A DNA stretch of 64,000 bases, from assembly GCF_030268965.1 (NCBI RefSeq), contig NZ_BSSE01000005.1, forward strand, positions 248,001-312,000. The letters are read 5' to 3'. The notes under the pieces are model-generated. The model made no database searches. It saw only the letters and a program-made list of their open reading frames with translations, and was not told where the DNA came from. Made by a program: the position numbers and the translations under genes. Shown here one piece after another: positions 33,356 to 41,186 of the stretch. The DNA is from Microtetraspora sp. NBRC 16547 (GTDB lineage: Bacteria; Actinomycetota; Actinomycetes; Streptosporangiales; Streptosporangiaceae). Each line of letters opens with the position of its first letter. Position 1 is the first letter of the stretch.

Positions 33356-34603
33356 ATGACAGTCGGCGATCACCCCGTGACAACATCGGGGCACTGTGAC
33401 CCGCGCTTCTCCCGGGTACGCGAGGTTTTCGACCGGCATTTCGCGGACGGCGAGGAACTCGGTGCCGCCTTCGCGCTGTTCCTGGACGGCGAGCCCGTCG
33501 TCGATCTCTGGGGCGGCGTCGCCGACCGGCACACGGGGCGTCCCTGGGAGCCGGACACGCCGGTCCTCGCCTACTCGTGCACCAAGGCCGTCGCGGCCAC
33601 CGCCCTGCTGCTGCTCGTGGAGCGCGGCCTGGTCGACCTGCGCGCCCCGGTGAGCGCGTACTGGCCGGAGTTCGCCCACGCCGGCAAGGACGTCGTCACC
33701 GTCGAACACGTGCTGACCCACCAGGCGGGGCTGCCCGTGATCGAGGAGCCGGTCCCCGTGGAGGAGTTCGAGGACCTGCCCGCGATCGCCGGCCGGCTCG
33801 CCGGGCAGGCGCCGCTCTGGGAGCCCGGCACGGCGCACGGCTACCACGCCGTGACGTACGGCTTCCTGGTCGACGAGATCATCCGCAGGGTCACTGGCAT
33901 GTCCACGGGAGAGCTGGTGGCGGCGGAGATCGCCGGGCCTCACCAGCTTGACCTCTGGCTCGGCGCCCCATCCGACGTTGCGGCTCGCGCCGCCCGCCTC
34001 TCCGCCGGAGAGCGTACGGCCCGAGCGGGAGAGCAAGCGGCCCGGACCGGAGAGCGTGCGGCCCCCGCGGGCGGAGCCGGTGTCGCGGAGCCCCCCGCCG
34101 CGGACGGCCCGGTGGCGGCCATGGCCGCCGCGACACGGGACAAGGACAGCCTGATGAACCGGGCGCTCGGCAACCCACCCATCCATAAGCTGCCCGGCGG
34201 CGGAAACCACCCGGTGATCCTGCGCGCGGGCTGGCCCGCTCTCGGCATGGTCACGACGGCCCGGGGCCTGGCGGACTTCTACCGCCATCTGGTCGCCGGT
34301 GACATCCTCGCGCCCGCCACGCTGAAGGACGCGATGCGCCCGCGTGTCGGCGGCCCCGACCGGGTCCTGTACCTGGACAGCGCCTTCGGCCTCGGCTACA
34401 TGCGCCCGGCGATGACCTTCCTCACGCCCGCTCGCGGAGTGGAGTCGGCGTTCGGCCACACCGGCTTGGGTGGCTCCCTGGGCCTCGGGGACGTCGAGCA
34501 CGGTCTCGCCATGGCGTACACGATGAACCGCATGGTCGGGTCGGTGGCCGGCAGCCGCCGGGCCTACCGTCTCGCCGAAGCCGTCTACGGCTCGCTCACC
34601 TAG
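33356..34603 (+). CDS. Serine hydrolase of the beta-lactamase/EstB family
   Basis: A 415-aa class C beta-lactamase-fold hydrolase acting on esters or peptides rather than antibiotics in most cases. The SxxK motif is SCTK (about residue 77) and the Tyr motif YHAVT lies at about 163; the third motif is probably HTGLGG. An Ala/Arg/Gly/Glu-rich insert (about 215-240) looks like a recent low-complexity expansion. Start at 33356 is used because AGGGATGG is properly spaced from it; a Met two codons upstream is too close. It converges on the MarR gene with 14 bases between. Confidence 0.85.
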   Translation: MTVGDHPVTTSGHCDPRFSRVREVFDRHFADGEELGAAFALFLDGEPVVDLWGGVADRHTGRPWEPDTPVLAYSCTKAVAATALLLLVERGLVDLRAPVSAYWPEFAHAGKDVVTVEHVLTHQAGLPVIEEPVPVEEFEDLPAIAGRLAGQAPLWEPGTAHGYHAVTYGFLVDEIIRRVTGMSTGELVAAEIAGPHQLDLWLGAPSDVAARAARLSAGERTARAGEQAARTGERAAPAGGAGVAEPPAADGPVAAMAAATRDKDSLMNRALGNPPIHKLPGGGNHPVILRAGWPALGMVTTARGLADFYRHLVAGDILAPATLKDAMRPRVGGPDRVLYLDSAFGLGYMRPAMTFLTPARGVESAFGHTGLGGSLGLGDVEHGLAMAYTMNRMVGSVAGSRRAYRLAEAVYGSLT

Positions 34604-34617
34604 AAAGACCCGGCTGA

Positions 34618-35166
34618 TCAGGTCGGCCGCGCTCTCCGGCAGGGCGTGTCGTCGGGCCGGTCCCCGAGGGCGAGCAGTACGTCGCGCAGCACGTCGGCGA
34701 GGGCGCGCGCGGTCTCCTCGGGAACGTCCGCGAACAGGTCCTTGTGCGCCTCCGTGGTGGCGAGGGACAGTTCCTCGGCCCTTTCCACCCCCTGTGGAGT
34801 GAGCCGGACCCATGAGCTGCGACCGTCGGAGGGGTCGGGTTCGCGCTCGACCAGGCCCGCGGCCAGCAGCCGCTGCAAGATGTTGCTGGTCCCGCCGGTT
34901 GTGAGCATCAGTCGCGTGGCGAGCGTGCTGGGCTTGACTCGGTACGGACGCCCGGCCCGCCGGAGCGTCGCGAGAACGTCGAATTCCGCATAGGTCAGGC
35001 CGTATCCGGCGAGCACGGCCTGGGTGACCGTCTCGATCCGCGCCTTGAGCCGCCCAACCCGCTTGACGATCTCCAACTGCGTCGTGGCCGCCTCCGGCAG
35101 CTCGGCCCGCCAGGCCTCGATCATCGCGTCGACGCGATCCCGGCCGGTCACCCGCCCCTCGTTCAT
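34618..35166 (-). CDS. MarR-family transcriptional regulator
   Basis: A 182-aa winged-helix protein: YAEFDVLATLRRAGRPYRVKPSTLATRL into the recognition helix TTGGTSNILQRLLAAGLV and the wing REPDPSDGRSSWVRLTPQG. It is divergent from an amidohydrolase gene; the 78-base gap has three tandem 12-base units probably bound by this protein. Start at 35166 is chosen at the first Met with homology. Confidence 0.88.
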   Translation of the reverse strand: MNEGRVTGRDRVDAMIEAWRAELPEAATTQLEIVKRVGRLKARIETVTQAVLAGYGLTYAEFDVLATLRRAGRPYRVKPSTLATRLMLTTGGTSNILQRLLAAGLVEREPDPSDGRSSWVRLTPQGVERAEELSLATTEAHKDLFADVPEETARALADVLRDVLLALGDRPDDTPCRRARPT

Positions 35167-35193
35167 GCGCTTGAGGATATCCGCGCCTCTTGA

Positions 35194-35229
35194 TAGCTTT
35201 CCAACAAGCTTTCTCAAAAGCTTTTCGAA
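35194..35229. promoter_or_regulatory. Three 12-bp direct repeats, candidate MarR operator
   Basis: TAGCTTTCCAAC, AAGCTTTCTCAA and AAGCTTTTCGAA follow one another without gaps in the divergent region between MarR and amidohydrolase genes. The 12-base period places each AGCTTT on a similar helix face. Confidence 0.6.
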
Positions 35230-35244
35230 ATGGAGTCTTTGCCC

Positions 35245-36522
35245 ATGAGCCTGCTCATCAGAAACGGCATCGTGATCAACACGGAGCCGGACGTACGCGT
35301 CCATCGGGGAACCGACGTCCTCATCACCGGCGGAGCGATCGCCGCGGTCGGCCCCGATCTGCCCGCCGACGGCGCGGAGGTGATCGACGCCACGGGCCAG
35401 ATCGTGCTTCCCGGCTTCGTCGACACCCACCGCCACGTCTGGCAGAGCGTGCTGAGGTCCGTTTCCGCCGACGCCACCCTCGGCGACTACCTGGCGATCG
35501 TTCTCGGCCGGCTCGCCCCCGCGTTCCGGCCCGAGGACGTCTACGCCGCGAACCTCTGGGGCGCCATCGAGGCGCTCAACGCGGGGATCACCACCGTGTA
35601 CGACTGGTCGCACATCCAGCTCACCCCCGCGCACACCGACGCCGCCGTCGAGGGCCTCCGCGACTCCGGCGCCCGCGTGGTCTTCGCGTACGCGCATCCG
35701 GGCACCGACGACGCGTCCAGGGACCAGGCGGAGGCACGGCGGGTCTTCGCCCGGCACTTCCCCTCAGGGGATTCCGGCCTGGTCACCCCCGCCTTCGCGG
35801 CGTGGGGACCGGTGTACGGCTCCGTCGAGGCGGCCGTGGCCGACTGGCGGCTCGCCCGCGAACTCGGGCTCCGCATCAGCCTGCACGCGACTGGGGAGGA
35901 GCCGGTGGAGCGGCTGCACGCGGTCGGGCTGCTCGGTCCCGACGTCATGTTCGTGCACGCCAACGGCTTCACCGACCGGTCGATGAAGATGGTCGCCGAC
36001 AGCGGGGGGAGCGCCTCGGTCGCGCCCGCTGTGGAGTCGCAGATGGGCCACGGCTCCCCCGAAACGGGCCGGTTGCGCGGGTTCGGCATCCCGACCGGGC
36101 TCGGCGTGGACACGGTGGCCGCGGTGCCGGGAGACATGTTCGGCGTCATGCGCGCCGCGCTCGCCGCCGCCAGGCTCCGGCACTTCGAGGACGGCGTCGG
36201 CACGCGGCCGACCGCGGCCGACATCCTGCGCATGGCCACCATCGAGGGAGCCGCCGCCCTCGGTATGGACGACCGGATCGGATCGCTGTGTCCGGGCAAG
36301 CGGGCGGACCTCGTCATGCTGGACACAGACCTGCCCAATCTCGCGCCGGCGCACGACCCGATCGGGGCCGTCGTGACGGCCGCCGACGTGAGCGACGTCG
36401 ACACGGTGATCGTCGGCGGCGAGGTGGTCAAGCGGGGCGGCCGCCTGGTCCGCGCGGACCTGCCGCGCGCGCTCGACCTGGCCCGGCGCTCGGGCGAGCG
36501 GCTGCTCCCCGCCGCCGTCTGA
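35245..36522 (+). CDS. Metal-dependent amidohydrolase (TRZ/ATZ deaminase group)
   Basis: A 425-aa enzyme of the amidohydrolase superfamily hydrolysing C-N bonds of a purine-, triazine- or related ring. Metal ligands appear as DTHRHVW (about 58-64), HATGEE, HANGFTD and the Asp of GLGVDTVA. The C-terminal part (LCPGKRADLVMLDTD) closes the composite domain. ATG 35245 is preferred over one 15 bases upstream because GGAG is well placed. Divergent MarR regulator suggests substrate-inducible expression. Exact substrate unknown. Confidence 0.85.
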   Translation: MSLLIRNGIVINTEPDVRVHRGTDVLITGGAIAAVGPDLPADGAEVIDATGQIVLPGFVDTHRHVWQSVLRSVSADATLGDYLAIVLGRLAPAFRPEDVYAANLWGAIEALNAGITTVYDWSHIQLTPAHTDAAVEGLRDSGARVVFAYAHPGTDDASRDQAEARRVFARHFPSGDSGLVTPAFAAWGPVYGSVEAAVADWRLARELGLRISLHATGEEPVERLHAVGLLGPDVMFVHANGFTDRSMKMVADSGGSASVAPAVESQMGHGSPETGRLRGFGIPTGLGVDTVAAVPGDMFGVMRAALAAARLRHFEDGVGTRPTAADILRMATIEGAAALGMDDRIGSLCPGKRADLVMLDTDLPNLAPAHDPIGAVVTAADVSDVDTVIVGGEVVKRGGRLVRADLPRALDLARRSGERLLPAAV

Positions 36523-36528
36523 TCCGGG

Positions 36529-37227
36529 TCAGGCGGAGCGCTCGCCGTACGTCGCGAGGAGCTGGGACTCTGCGGTGTCGAGGTAAGCCAGCAGCACGGT
36601 CGCCGCCTGCTCGTACTCCCCCTCGGCGAGCAGGGCCACGATGCGGGTGTTGTCGTCGAGGTACGGCTCGTGGAACGGCCGGGGCTCACCCATCATGTGG
36701 AACGCCAGCCGCAGCTCGGCGAGGATGCGGGCCATGGACTCGTCCACCCGGCGGCTGCCGAGCAGCGCGGCGACGGCCCGGTGGAAGCGCATGTTGGCCG
36801 TGCCGACCCCGACCCAGTCGCCCGCCTCGGCCGCCGCCCGGCCCTCCTCGACCCGGCGGCCCACCTCGCGTACGGCCTCCGCCGGGGCGGCGCCGGCGGC
36901 GCGCAGGCCGGCGGCTTCGAGCGGCCGCCGCATCCGGTAGATGTCGACCACGTCGGCGGCGGTGAGCCTGCGGACGAACATCCCCCGGTGGAACTCGTGC
37001 ACGAGCAGGTTCTCGTGGGAGAGCAGCCGGAACGCCTCACGGAGCGTGTTGCGCGAGACGCCGAGCGCCTGACCGATGATCTCCTCCGACAGCCGCGTAC
37101 CCGGGGGGAGCGATCCCTCGATGACGTTCTCGCGCAGGACGCCCGCGACGAGCTCGGCGGTGCTGGCGCGTTCGAGCACCGGCCTGGCCGCGCTCAACCG
37201 GCTCGCCCACTCCGCGGTCGCCGTCAT
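36529..37227 (-). CDS. GntR-family regulator with FCD domain
   Basis: A 232-aa FadR-subfamily protein: winged helix about 20-85 (LRENVIEGSLPPGTRLSEEIIGQALGVSRNTLREAFRLL) and all-helical FCD domain (RMRRPLEAAGLRAA, FHRAVAALLGS, D and three His for a metal/ligand site). It is divergent from the NRAMP-pxpABC operon with a 220-base intergenic region, so it likely controls 5-oxoproline or related substrate use. It converges on the amidohydrolase gene with 6 bases between stops. Confidence 0.87.
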   Translation of the reverse strand: MTATAEWASRLSAARPVLERASTAELVAGVLRENVIEGSLPPGTRLSEEIIGQALGVSRNTLREAFRLLSHENLLVHEFHRGMFVRRLTAADVVDIYRMRRPLEAAGLRAAGAAPAEAVREVGRRVEEGRAAAEAGDWVGVGTANMRFHRAVAALLGSRRVDESMARILAELRLAFHMMGEPRPFHEPYLDDNTRIVALLAEGEYEQAATVLLAYLDTAESQLLATYGERSA

Positions 37228-37448
37228 CGCCGCCGCCCTTCTCTCCAAGAACGCGAACCACCCTGTAGTAGCCCGGAGACGCAACCGAGCTTAGGGCGAG
37301 GCGTGGTGTCCGCATAACTCAGTCTCGTCCCTCCGTAGAATTTACGCACAAGGGGATTGCCGGATTGTTCAACAACCCTTACCTTCCTCAAGGACAGTCA
37401 CCGGGACGACACCCCTGCGCGAACGCACGGACATGAGGAGACCCCTCC

Positions 37449-38690
37449 ATGCACGACCACGCCGCCGCACCCGCCGAAACGGCGCCCGAGACGCCCGCAT
37501 CCGGCAAGGGGCGGCGCGCCGCCCTGTTCGGAGCCATGTTCCTCATGGCCACGAGCGCCGTCGGCCCCGGATTCATCACGCAGACCACGGTGTTCACCGC
37601 CCAGCTCGGGGCGGCGTTCGCCTTCGCGATCCTCATCTCGATCCTGGTCGACATCGCCGTCCAGCTGAACGTCTGGCGGGTCATCGGGGTCTCGGGGCTG
37701 CGCGCCCAGGACCTCGGCAACAAGGTGCTGCCGGGCGTCGGCTACGTGCTGGCCGCCCTCGTCGCCCTCGGCGGCCTGGTGTTCAACGTCGGCAACATCG
37801 GCGGCACCGCGCTGGGCCTCGACGCGCTCGCGGGGATCGACGTCAAGATCGGCGGCGCGCTGTCCGCGCTGATCGCCGTCGGCGTCTTCCTGAGCCGCCG
37901 CGCGGGGGCCGCGGTCGACCGCATCGTGGTCGTCCTCGGTGTGGTGATGATCCTGCTGATGCTGTACGTGGCGTTCGTGTCGAAGCCGCCCGTGGGTGAG
38001 GCGCTGCGCCAGTCGGTCCTGCCCGACACGGTGGACTTCCTCACGATCACCACCCTGATCGGCGGCACGGTCGGCGGCTACATCACGTACTCGGGTGCGC
38101 ACCGGCTCATCGACGCCGGCCTGACCGGCCAGGAGAACGTCTCGAAGATCAGCAGGGGGTCGGTCACCGGCATCCTGGTCACCGGCGTCATGCGGGTGAT
38201 CCTCTTCCTCGCCGTGCTGGGCGTGGTGGCCGGAGGCGTCGCGCTCACCGGCGCCAACCCCGCCGCCGAGGCCTTCCAGGCGGCGGCCGGCACGGTGGGC
38301 CTGCGGCTGTTCGGCGTCGTCCTGTGGGCAGCGGCGATCACGTCGGTCATCGGCGCCTCCTACACGTCCGTCTCCTTCCTCGCCACGCTCTCGCCCTGGC
38401 TCGGCCGCCACCGTTCCGGGGTGACGGTGGCGTTCATCCTGGTCTCGACGGTCGTCTACCTGACGCTCGGAAAGGCCCCCGCGACCCTGCTCGTCCTGGC
38501 CGGGGCGCTGAACGGCCTCATCCTCCCCGTGGGTCTCGGGATCCTGCTCTGGGTCGTGCTCGTACGGCGTGATCTTCTGGGCGGATATCGTTACCCGCGC
38601 TCGCTCACCTGCCTCGGCCTGCTGGCCTGGGGGCTGACCGTCTACCTCGGGTGGAACTCCCTCAGCGGGATCGCCGCCCTCTGGAACTGA
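37449..38690 (+). CDS. NRAMP-type membrane transporter (YcsG-like)
   Basis: A 413-aa protein with about eleven hydrophobic helices of the NRAMP/APC fold. The first helix carries ATSAVGPGFITQTT, where metal transporters have the D-P-G-N motif; here it reads V-G-P-G-F, so the metal-binding Asp and Asn are missing. B. subtilis YcsG, next to its 5-oxoprolinase genes, is the same type. With pxpA-pxpB-pxpC directly downstream, it more probably imports 5-oxoproline or a related organic compound than metal ions (inference). Confidence 0.85.
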   Translation: MHDHAAAPAETAPETPASGKGRRAALFGAMFLMATSAVGPGFITQTTVFTAQLGAAFAFAILISILVDIAVQLNVWRVIGVSGLRAQDLGNKVLPGVGYVLAALVALGGLVFNVGNIGGTALGLDALAGIDVKIGGALSALIAVGVFLSRRAGAAVDRIVVVLGVVMILLMLYVAFVSKPPVGEALRQSVLPDTVDFLTITTLIGGTVGGYITYSGAHRLIDAGLTGQENVSKISRGSVTGILVTGVMRVILFLAVLGVVAGGVALTGANPAAEAFQAAAGTVGLRLFGVVLWAAAITSVIGASYTSVSFLATLSPWLGRHRSGVTVAFILVSTVVYLTLGKAPATLLVLAGALNGLILPVGLGILLWVVLVRRDLLGGYRYPRSLTCLGLLAWGLTVYLGWNSLSGIAALWN

Positions 38691-38705
38691 CCGTTGGAGC
38701 TCACC

Positions 38706-39500
38706 GTGTCCGATTCGATGTCCGATCCGATCACGCGTATCGACCTCAACTCCGACCTCGGCGAGGGCTTCGGCCCGTGGCCGCTCGGCGACGACGACGC
38801 CCTGCTGTCGATCGTCACCAGCGCCAACGTGGCCTGCGGGTTCCACGCCGGAGACCCCACGATCATGCGGCGTACGTGCGAGACGGCGGTCGAGCGCGGC
38901 GTGGCGATCGGCGCCCAGGTCGGATACCGCGACCTGGTCGGCTTCGGGCGGCGCTTCATCGAGGTGCCACCCAGGGAACTCGCCGACGACGTGCTGTACC
39001 AGATCGGCGCCCTGGAGGCCTTCGCGCGTGCGGCCGGCGGCCGCGTGGGCTACGTCAAGCCGCACGGCGCGCTCTACAACGCGATCGTGCGGCACGAGGA
39101 GCAGGCCGAGGCGGTCGTGGCCGCCGTCCGGGCCTACGACCCCGGGCTGCCGGTGCTCGGCCTGCCCGGCTCCGCGTGGCTGCGCCGGGCCGAGCGGGCC
39201 GGGCTCACCGTCGTCACGGAGTGCTTCGCCGACCGCGCGTATACGCCGGACGGGACGCTCGTGCCGCGCGACCGGCCGGGCGCGCTCGTGCACGACCCGG
39301 TCGCGGTGGCCGAGCGTTGCGTGCGCATGGCGCGCGGCGAGCCCATCGCGGACATCGGCGGCGATCCTCTGACCGTGCGCGGGGAGTCGATCTGCGTGCA
39401 CGGCGACAGCCCGAACGCGGTGGCGGTGGCCCGCGCGGTGCGCGGCGCGCTGCTCGCCGCGGGCGTCGGTCTCACGCCCTTCACCCCGGTCCAGAGCTGA
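38706..39500 (+). CDS. pxpA: 5-oxoprolinase subunit A
   Basis: With PxpB and PxpC converts 5-oxoproline to glutamate using ATP. The 264-aa LamB/YcsF protein opens with the family signature [11 protein letters not shown] and has [21 protein letters not shown] and FADRAY. GTG 38706 is taken as the start since GGAG lies 7 bases upstream; a TTG 12 bases before it is the alternative. Follows the transporter gene by 15 bases and precedes pxpB by 12. Confidence 0.93.
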   Translation: MSDSMSDPITRIDLNSDLGEGFGPWPLGDDDALLSIVTSANVACGFHAGDPTIMRRTCETAVERGVAIGAQVGYRDLVGFGRRFIEVPPRELADDVLYQIGALEAFARAAGGRVGYVKPHGALYNAIVRHEEQAEAVVAAVRAYDPGLPVLGLPGSAWLRRAERAGLTVVTECFADRAYTPDGTLVPRDRPGALVHDPVAVAERCVRMARGEPIADIGGDPLTVRGESICVHGDSPNAVAVARAVRGALLAAGVGLTPFTPVQS

Positions 39501-39512
39501 CGAGGAGATCCG

Positions 39513-40124
39513 ATGCACGTGCGCCGCTGCGGCGACAGCGCTCTGCTGGCCGAGGTGGACGGCCTCGACGAGGTCGTCGCGCTCTATGACGCGCTGGCCG
39601 CGCACCCCCCGGAGGGGGTCGTCGACGTCGTCCCGGCGGCGCGCACGCTACTGGTCCGGTTCGAGCCGCCCGCGACCCCGGCGGCGGTCGAGGCGGCGAT
39701 ACGCGCGGCACGGCCGGCCTCTAGCGGGCGGACCGGCGCGGGCGAGGTGCGGATCCCCGTCGTCTACGACGGTGCGGACCTGGCTGACGTCGCGGCACTG
39801 ACGGGCCTGACGGAGCGCGACGTGGTGGCCGCGCACATCGGCACCACCTGGACTGTGGCGTTCTGCGGCTTCGCTCCCGGTTTCGGCTACCTGACCGGTG
39901 GCGACCCCCGGCTGGCCGTCCCCCGGCGGACCGAATCGCGGGTGCGCGTGCCCGCCGGTTCGGTGGCGCTCGCGGGCGAATTCAGCGCCGTCTACCCGCG
40001 CGAGTCCCCCGGCGGCTGGCAGCTCATCGGCCGTACGGACGCGGCGGTGTGGGACCTGACCGCGGAGCCGCCGGCCCTGCTGAGCCCGGGCACCCGGGTC
40101 CGGTTCACGGAGGCGACGGGATGA
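39513..40124 (+). CDS. pxpB: 5-oxoprolinase subunit B (KipI family)
   Basis: A 203-aa subunit of the ATP-dependent 5-oxoprolinase. The cyclophilin-like carboxyltransferase domain shows FCGFAPGFGYL, the family hallmark, followed by VPRRTESRVRVPAGSVALAG and ESPGGWQLIGRT. Middle gene of the pxpABC operon, 7 bases before pxpC. ATG 39513 follows GAGGAGATCC. Confidence 0.93.
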   Translation: MHVRRCGDSALLAEVDGLDEVVALYDALAAHPPEGVVDVVPAARTLLVRFEPPATPAAVEAAIRAARPASSGRTGAGEVRIPVVYDGADLADVAALTGLTERDVVAAHIGTTWTVAFCGFAPGFGYLTGGDPRLAVPRRTESRVRVPAGSVALAGEFSAVYPRESPGGWQLIGRTDAAVWDLTAEPPALLSPGTRVRFTEATG

Positions 40125-40131
40125 GGGTGCG

Positions 40132-41019
40132 ATGAGCAGGTACGGCATGCTGGAGGTCCTGGCGACCGGCCCCATGACCACGGTGCAGGACCTGGGCCGG
40201 CCCGGACGCGGCAACCTGGGCGTCGGGCGCTCCGGCGCGGCCGACCGGGGCGCGCTGCGGCTGGCCAACCGGCTCGTGGGCAACCCGGAGGGGGCCGCCG
40301 CCCTCGAGGTCACGTTCGGTGGGCTGTGCGTGCGAGCGCGCGGGGACCTGGTGATCGCGCTCGCGGGCGCCGCCTGCCCGGCGACCGTCACCGGCCCCCT
40401 CGGCACCCGGCGGCAGATCGGGCACCACTCGGTCGAGCACCTGCCCTGCGGGGCCACGCTCCGGCTCGGGACCCCGGCCCGCGGCCTGCGGACCTACCTC
40501 GCCCTGAGGGGCGGCGTGGACGTCCCCCGGGTGCTGGGGTCCCGCTCCACGGACATCCTCGCCGGTCTGGGGCCCGGTCTTCCGGCTCCGGGGGCGCTGC
40601 TCCCGGTCGGGCCGCCGCCTGACGCCTTCCCCGCCGTCGATCTCGCCCCGGTGCCCGAGCCCGCCGACGGCGAGCTCGTCCTGGAGGCCCTTCCCGGCCC
40701 GCGTGACGACTGGTTCAGGCCGGAGGCGCTGCGCGTGCTCGGCGCGGAGCCGTACGAGGTGACAGCCGACAGCAACCGGGTCGGCATCCGGCTGCGCGGG
40801 CCGGTCCTCGAACGTGCCCGCGAGGGAGAGCTGCCAAGCGAGGGCATGGTGCCCGGTGCGCTTCAGGTGCCGCCGTCGGGGCAGCCCACGCTCTTCCTCG
40901 CCGATCACCCGCTGACGGGCGGCTATCCGGTGATCGCGGTGGTGCGGGCCCGCGACGTCGACCGCGCCGCCCAGGCCCGCCCGGGCCAGCGCCTCCGATT
41001 CCGATTCCGTACGACGTGA
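40132..41019 (+). CDS. pxpC: 5-oxoprolinase subunit C (KipA family)
   Basis: A 295-aa partner of PxpB. Signatures: TTVQDLGRPGRGNLGVGRSGAADR near the start, LRTYLALRGGVDVP and SEGMVPGALQVPPSGQPTLFLADHPLTGGYPVI near the end, typical of the biotin-dependent carboxylase/allophanate hydrolase subunit family. Last gene of the operon. No terminator hairpin was recognised in the 160 bases that follow. Confidence 0.93.
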   Translation: MSRYGMLEVLATGPMTTVQDLGRPGRGNLGVGRSGAADRGALRLANRLVGNPEGAAALEVTFGGLCVRARGDLVIALAGAACPATVTGPLGTRRQIGHHSVEHLPCGATLRLGTPARGLRTYLALRGGVDVPRVLGSRSTDILAGLGPGLPAPGALLPVGPPPDAFPAVDLAPVPEPADGELVLEALPGPRDDWFRPEALRVLGAEPYEVTADSNRVGIRLRGPVLERAREGELPSEGMVPGALQVPPSGQPTLFLADHPLTGGYPVIAVVRARDVDRAAQARPGQRLRFRFRTT

Positions 41020-41186
41020 CGCTTCCTCGGCCGCCTGAACCCGCGGGGTGAGGCCTCAGGCCGCGGTGATGCGGTCGCGGCCGCCGTTCGCGGTCGGGCA
41101 CGCCCCCGACTCCTACGTCACATGGCCGTCACCGACGCGCGGGACAGCCTCTACCACTACATCCCCGAGGTGACAATTCTCCACCG

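Noticed and set aside
37285-37448. Possible riboswitch or attenuator before the NRAMP-pxpABC operon
   Set aside because: No recognisable aptamer or conserved stem; only a promoter-length gap is visible.
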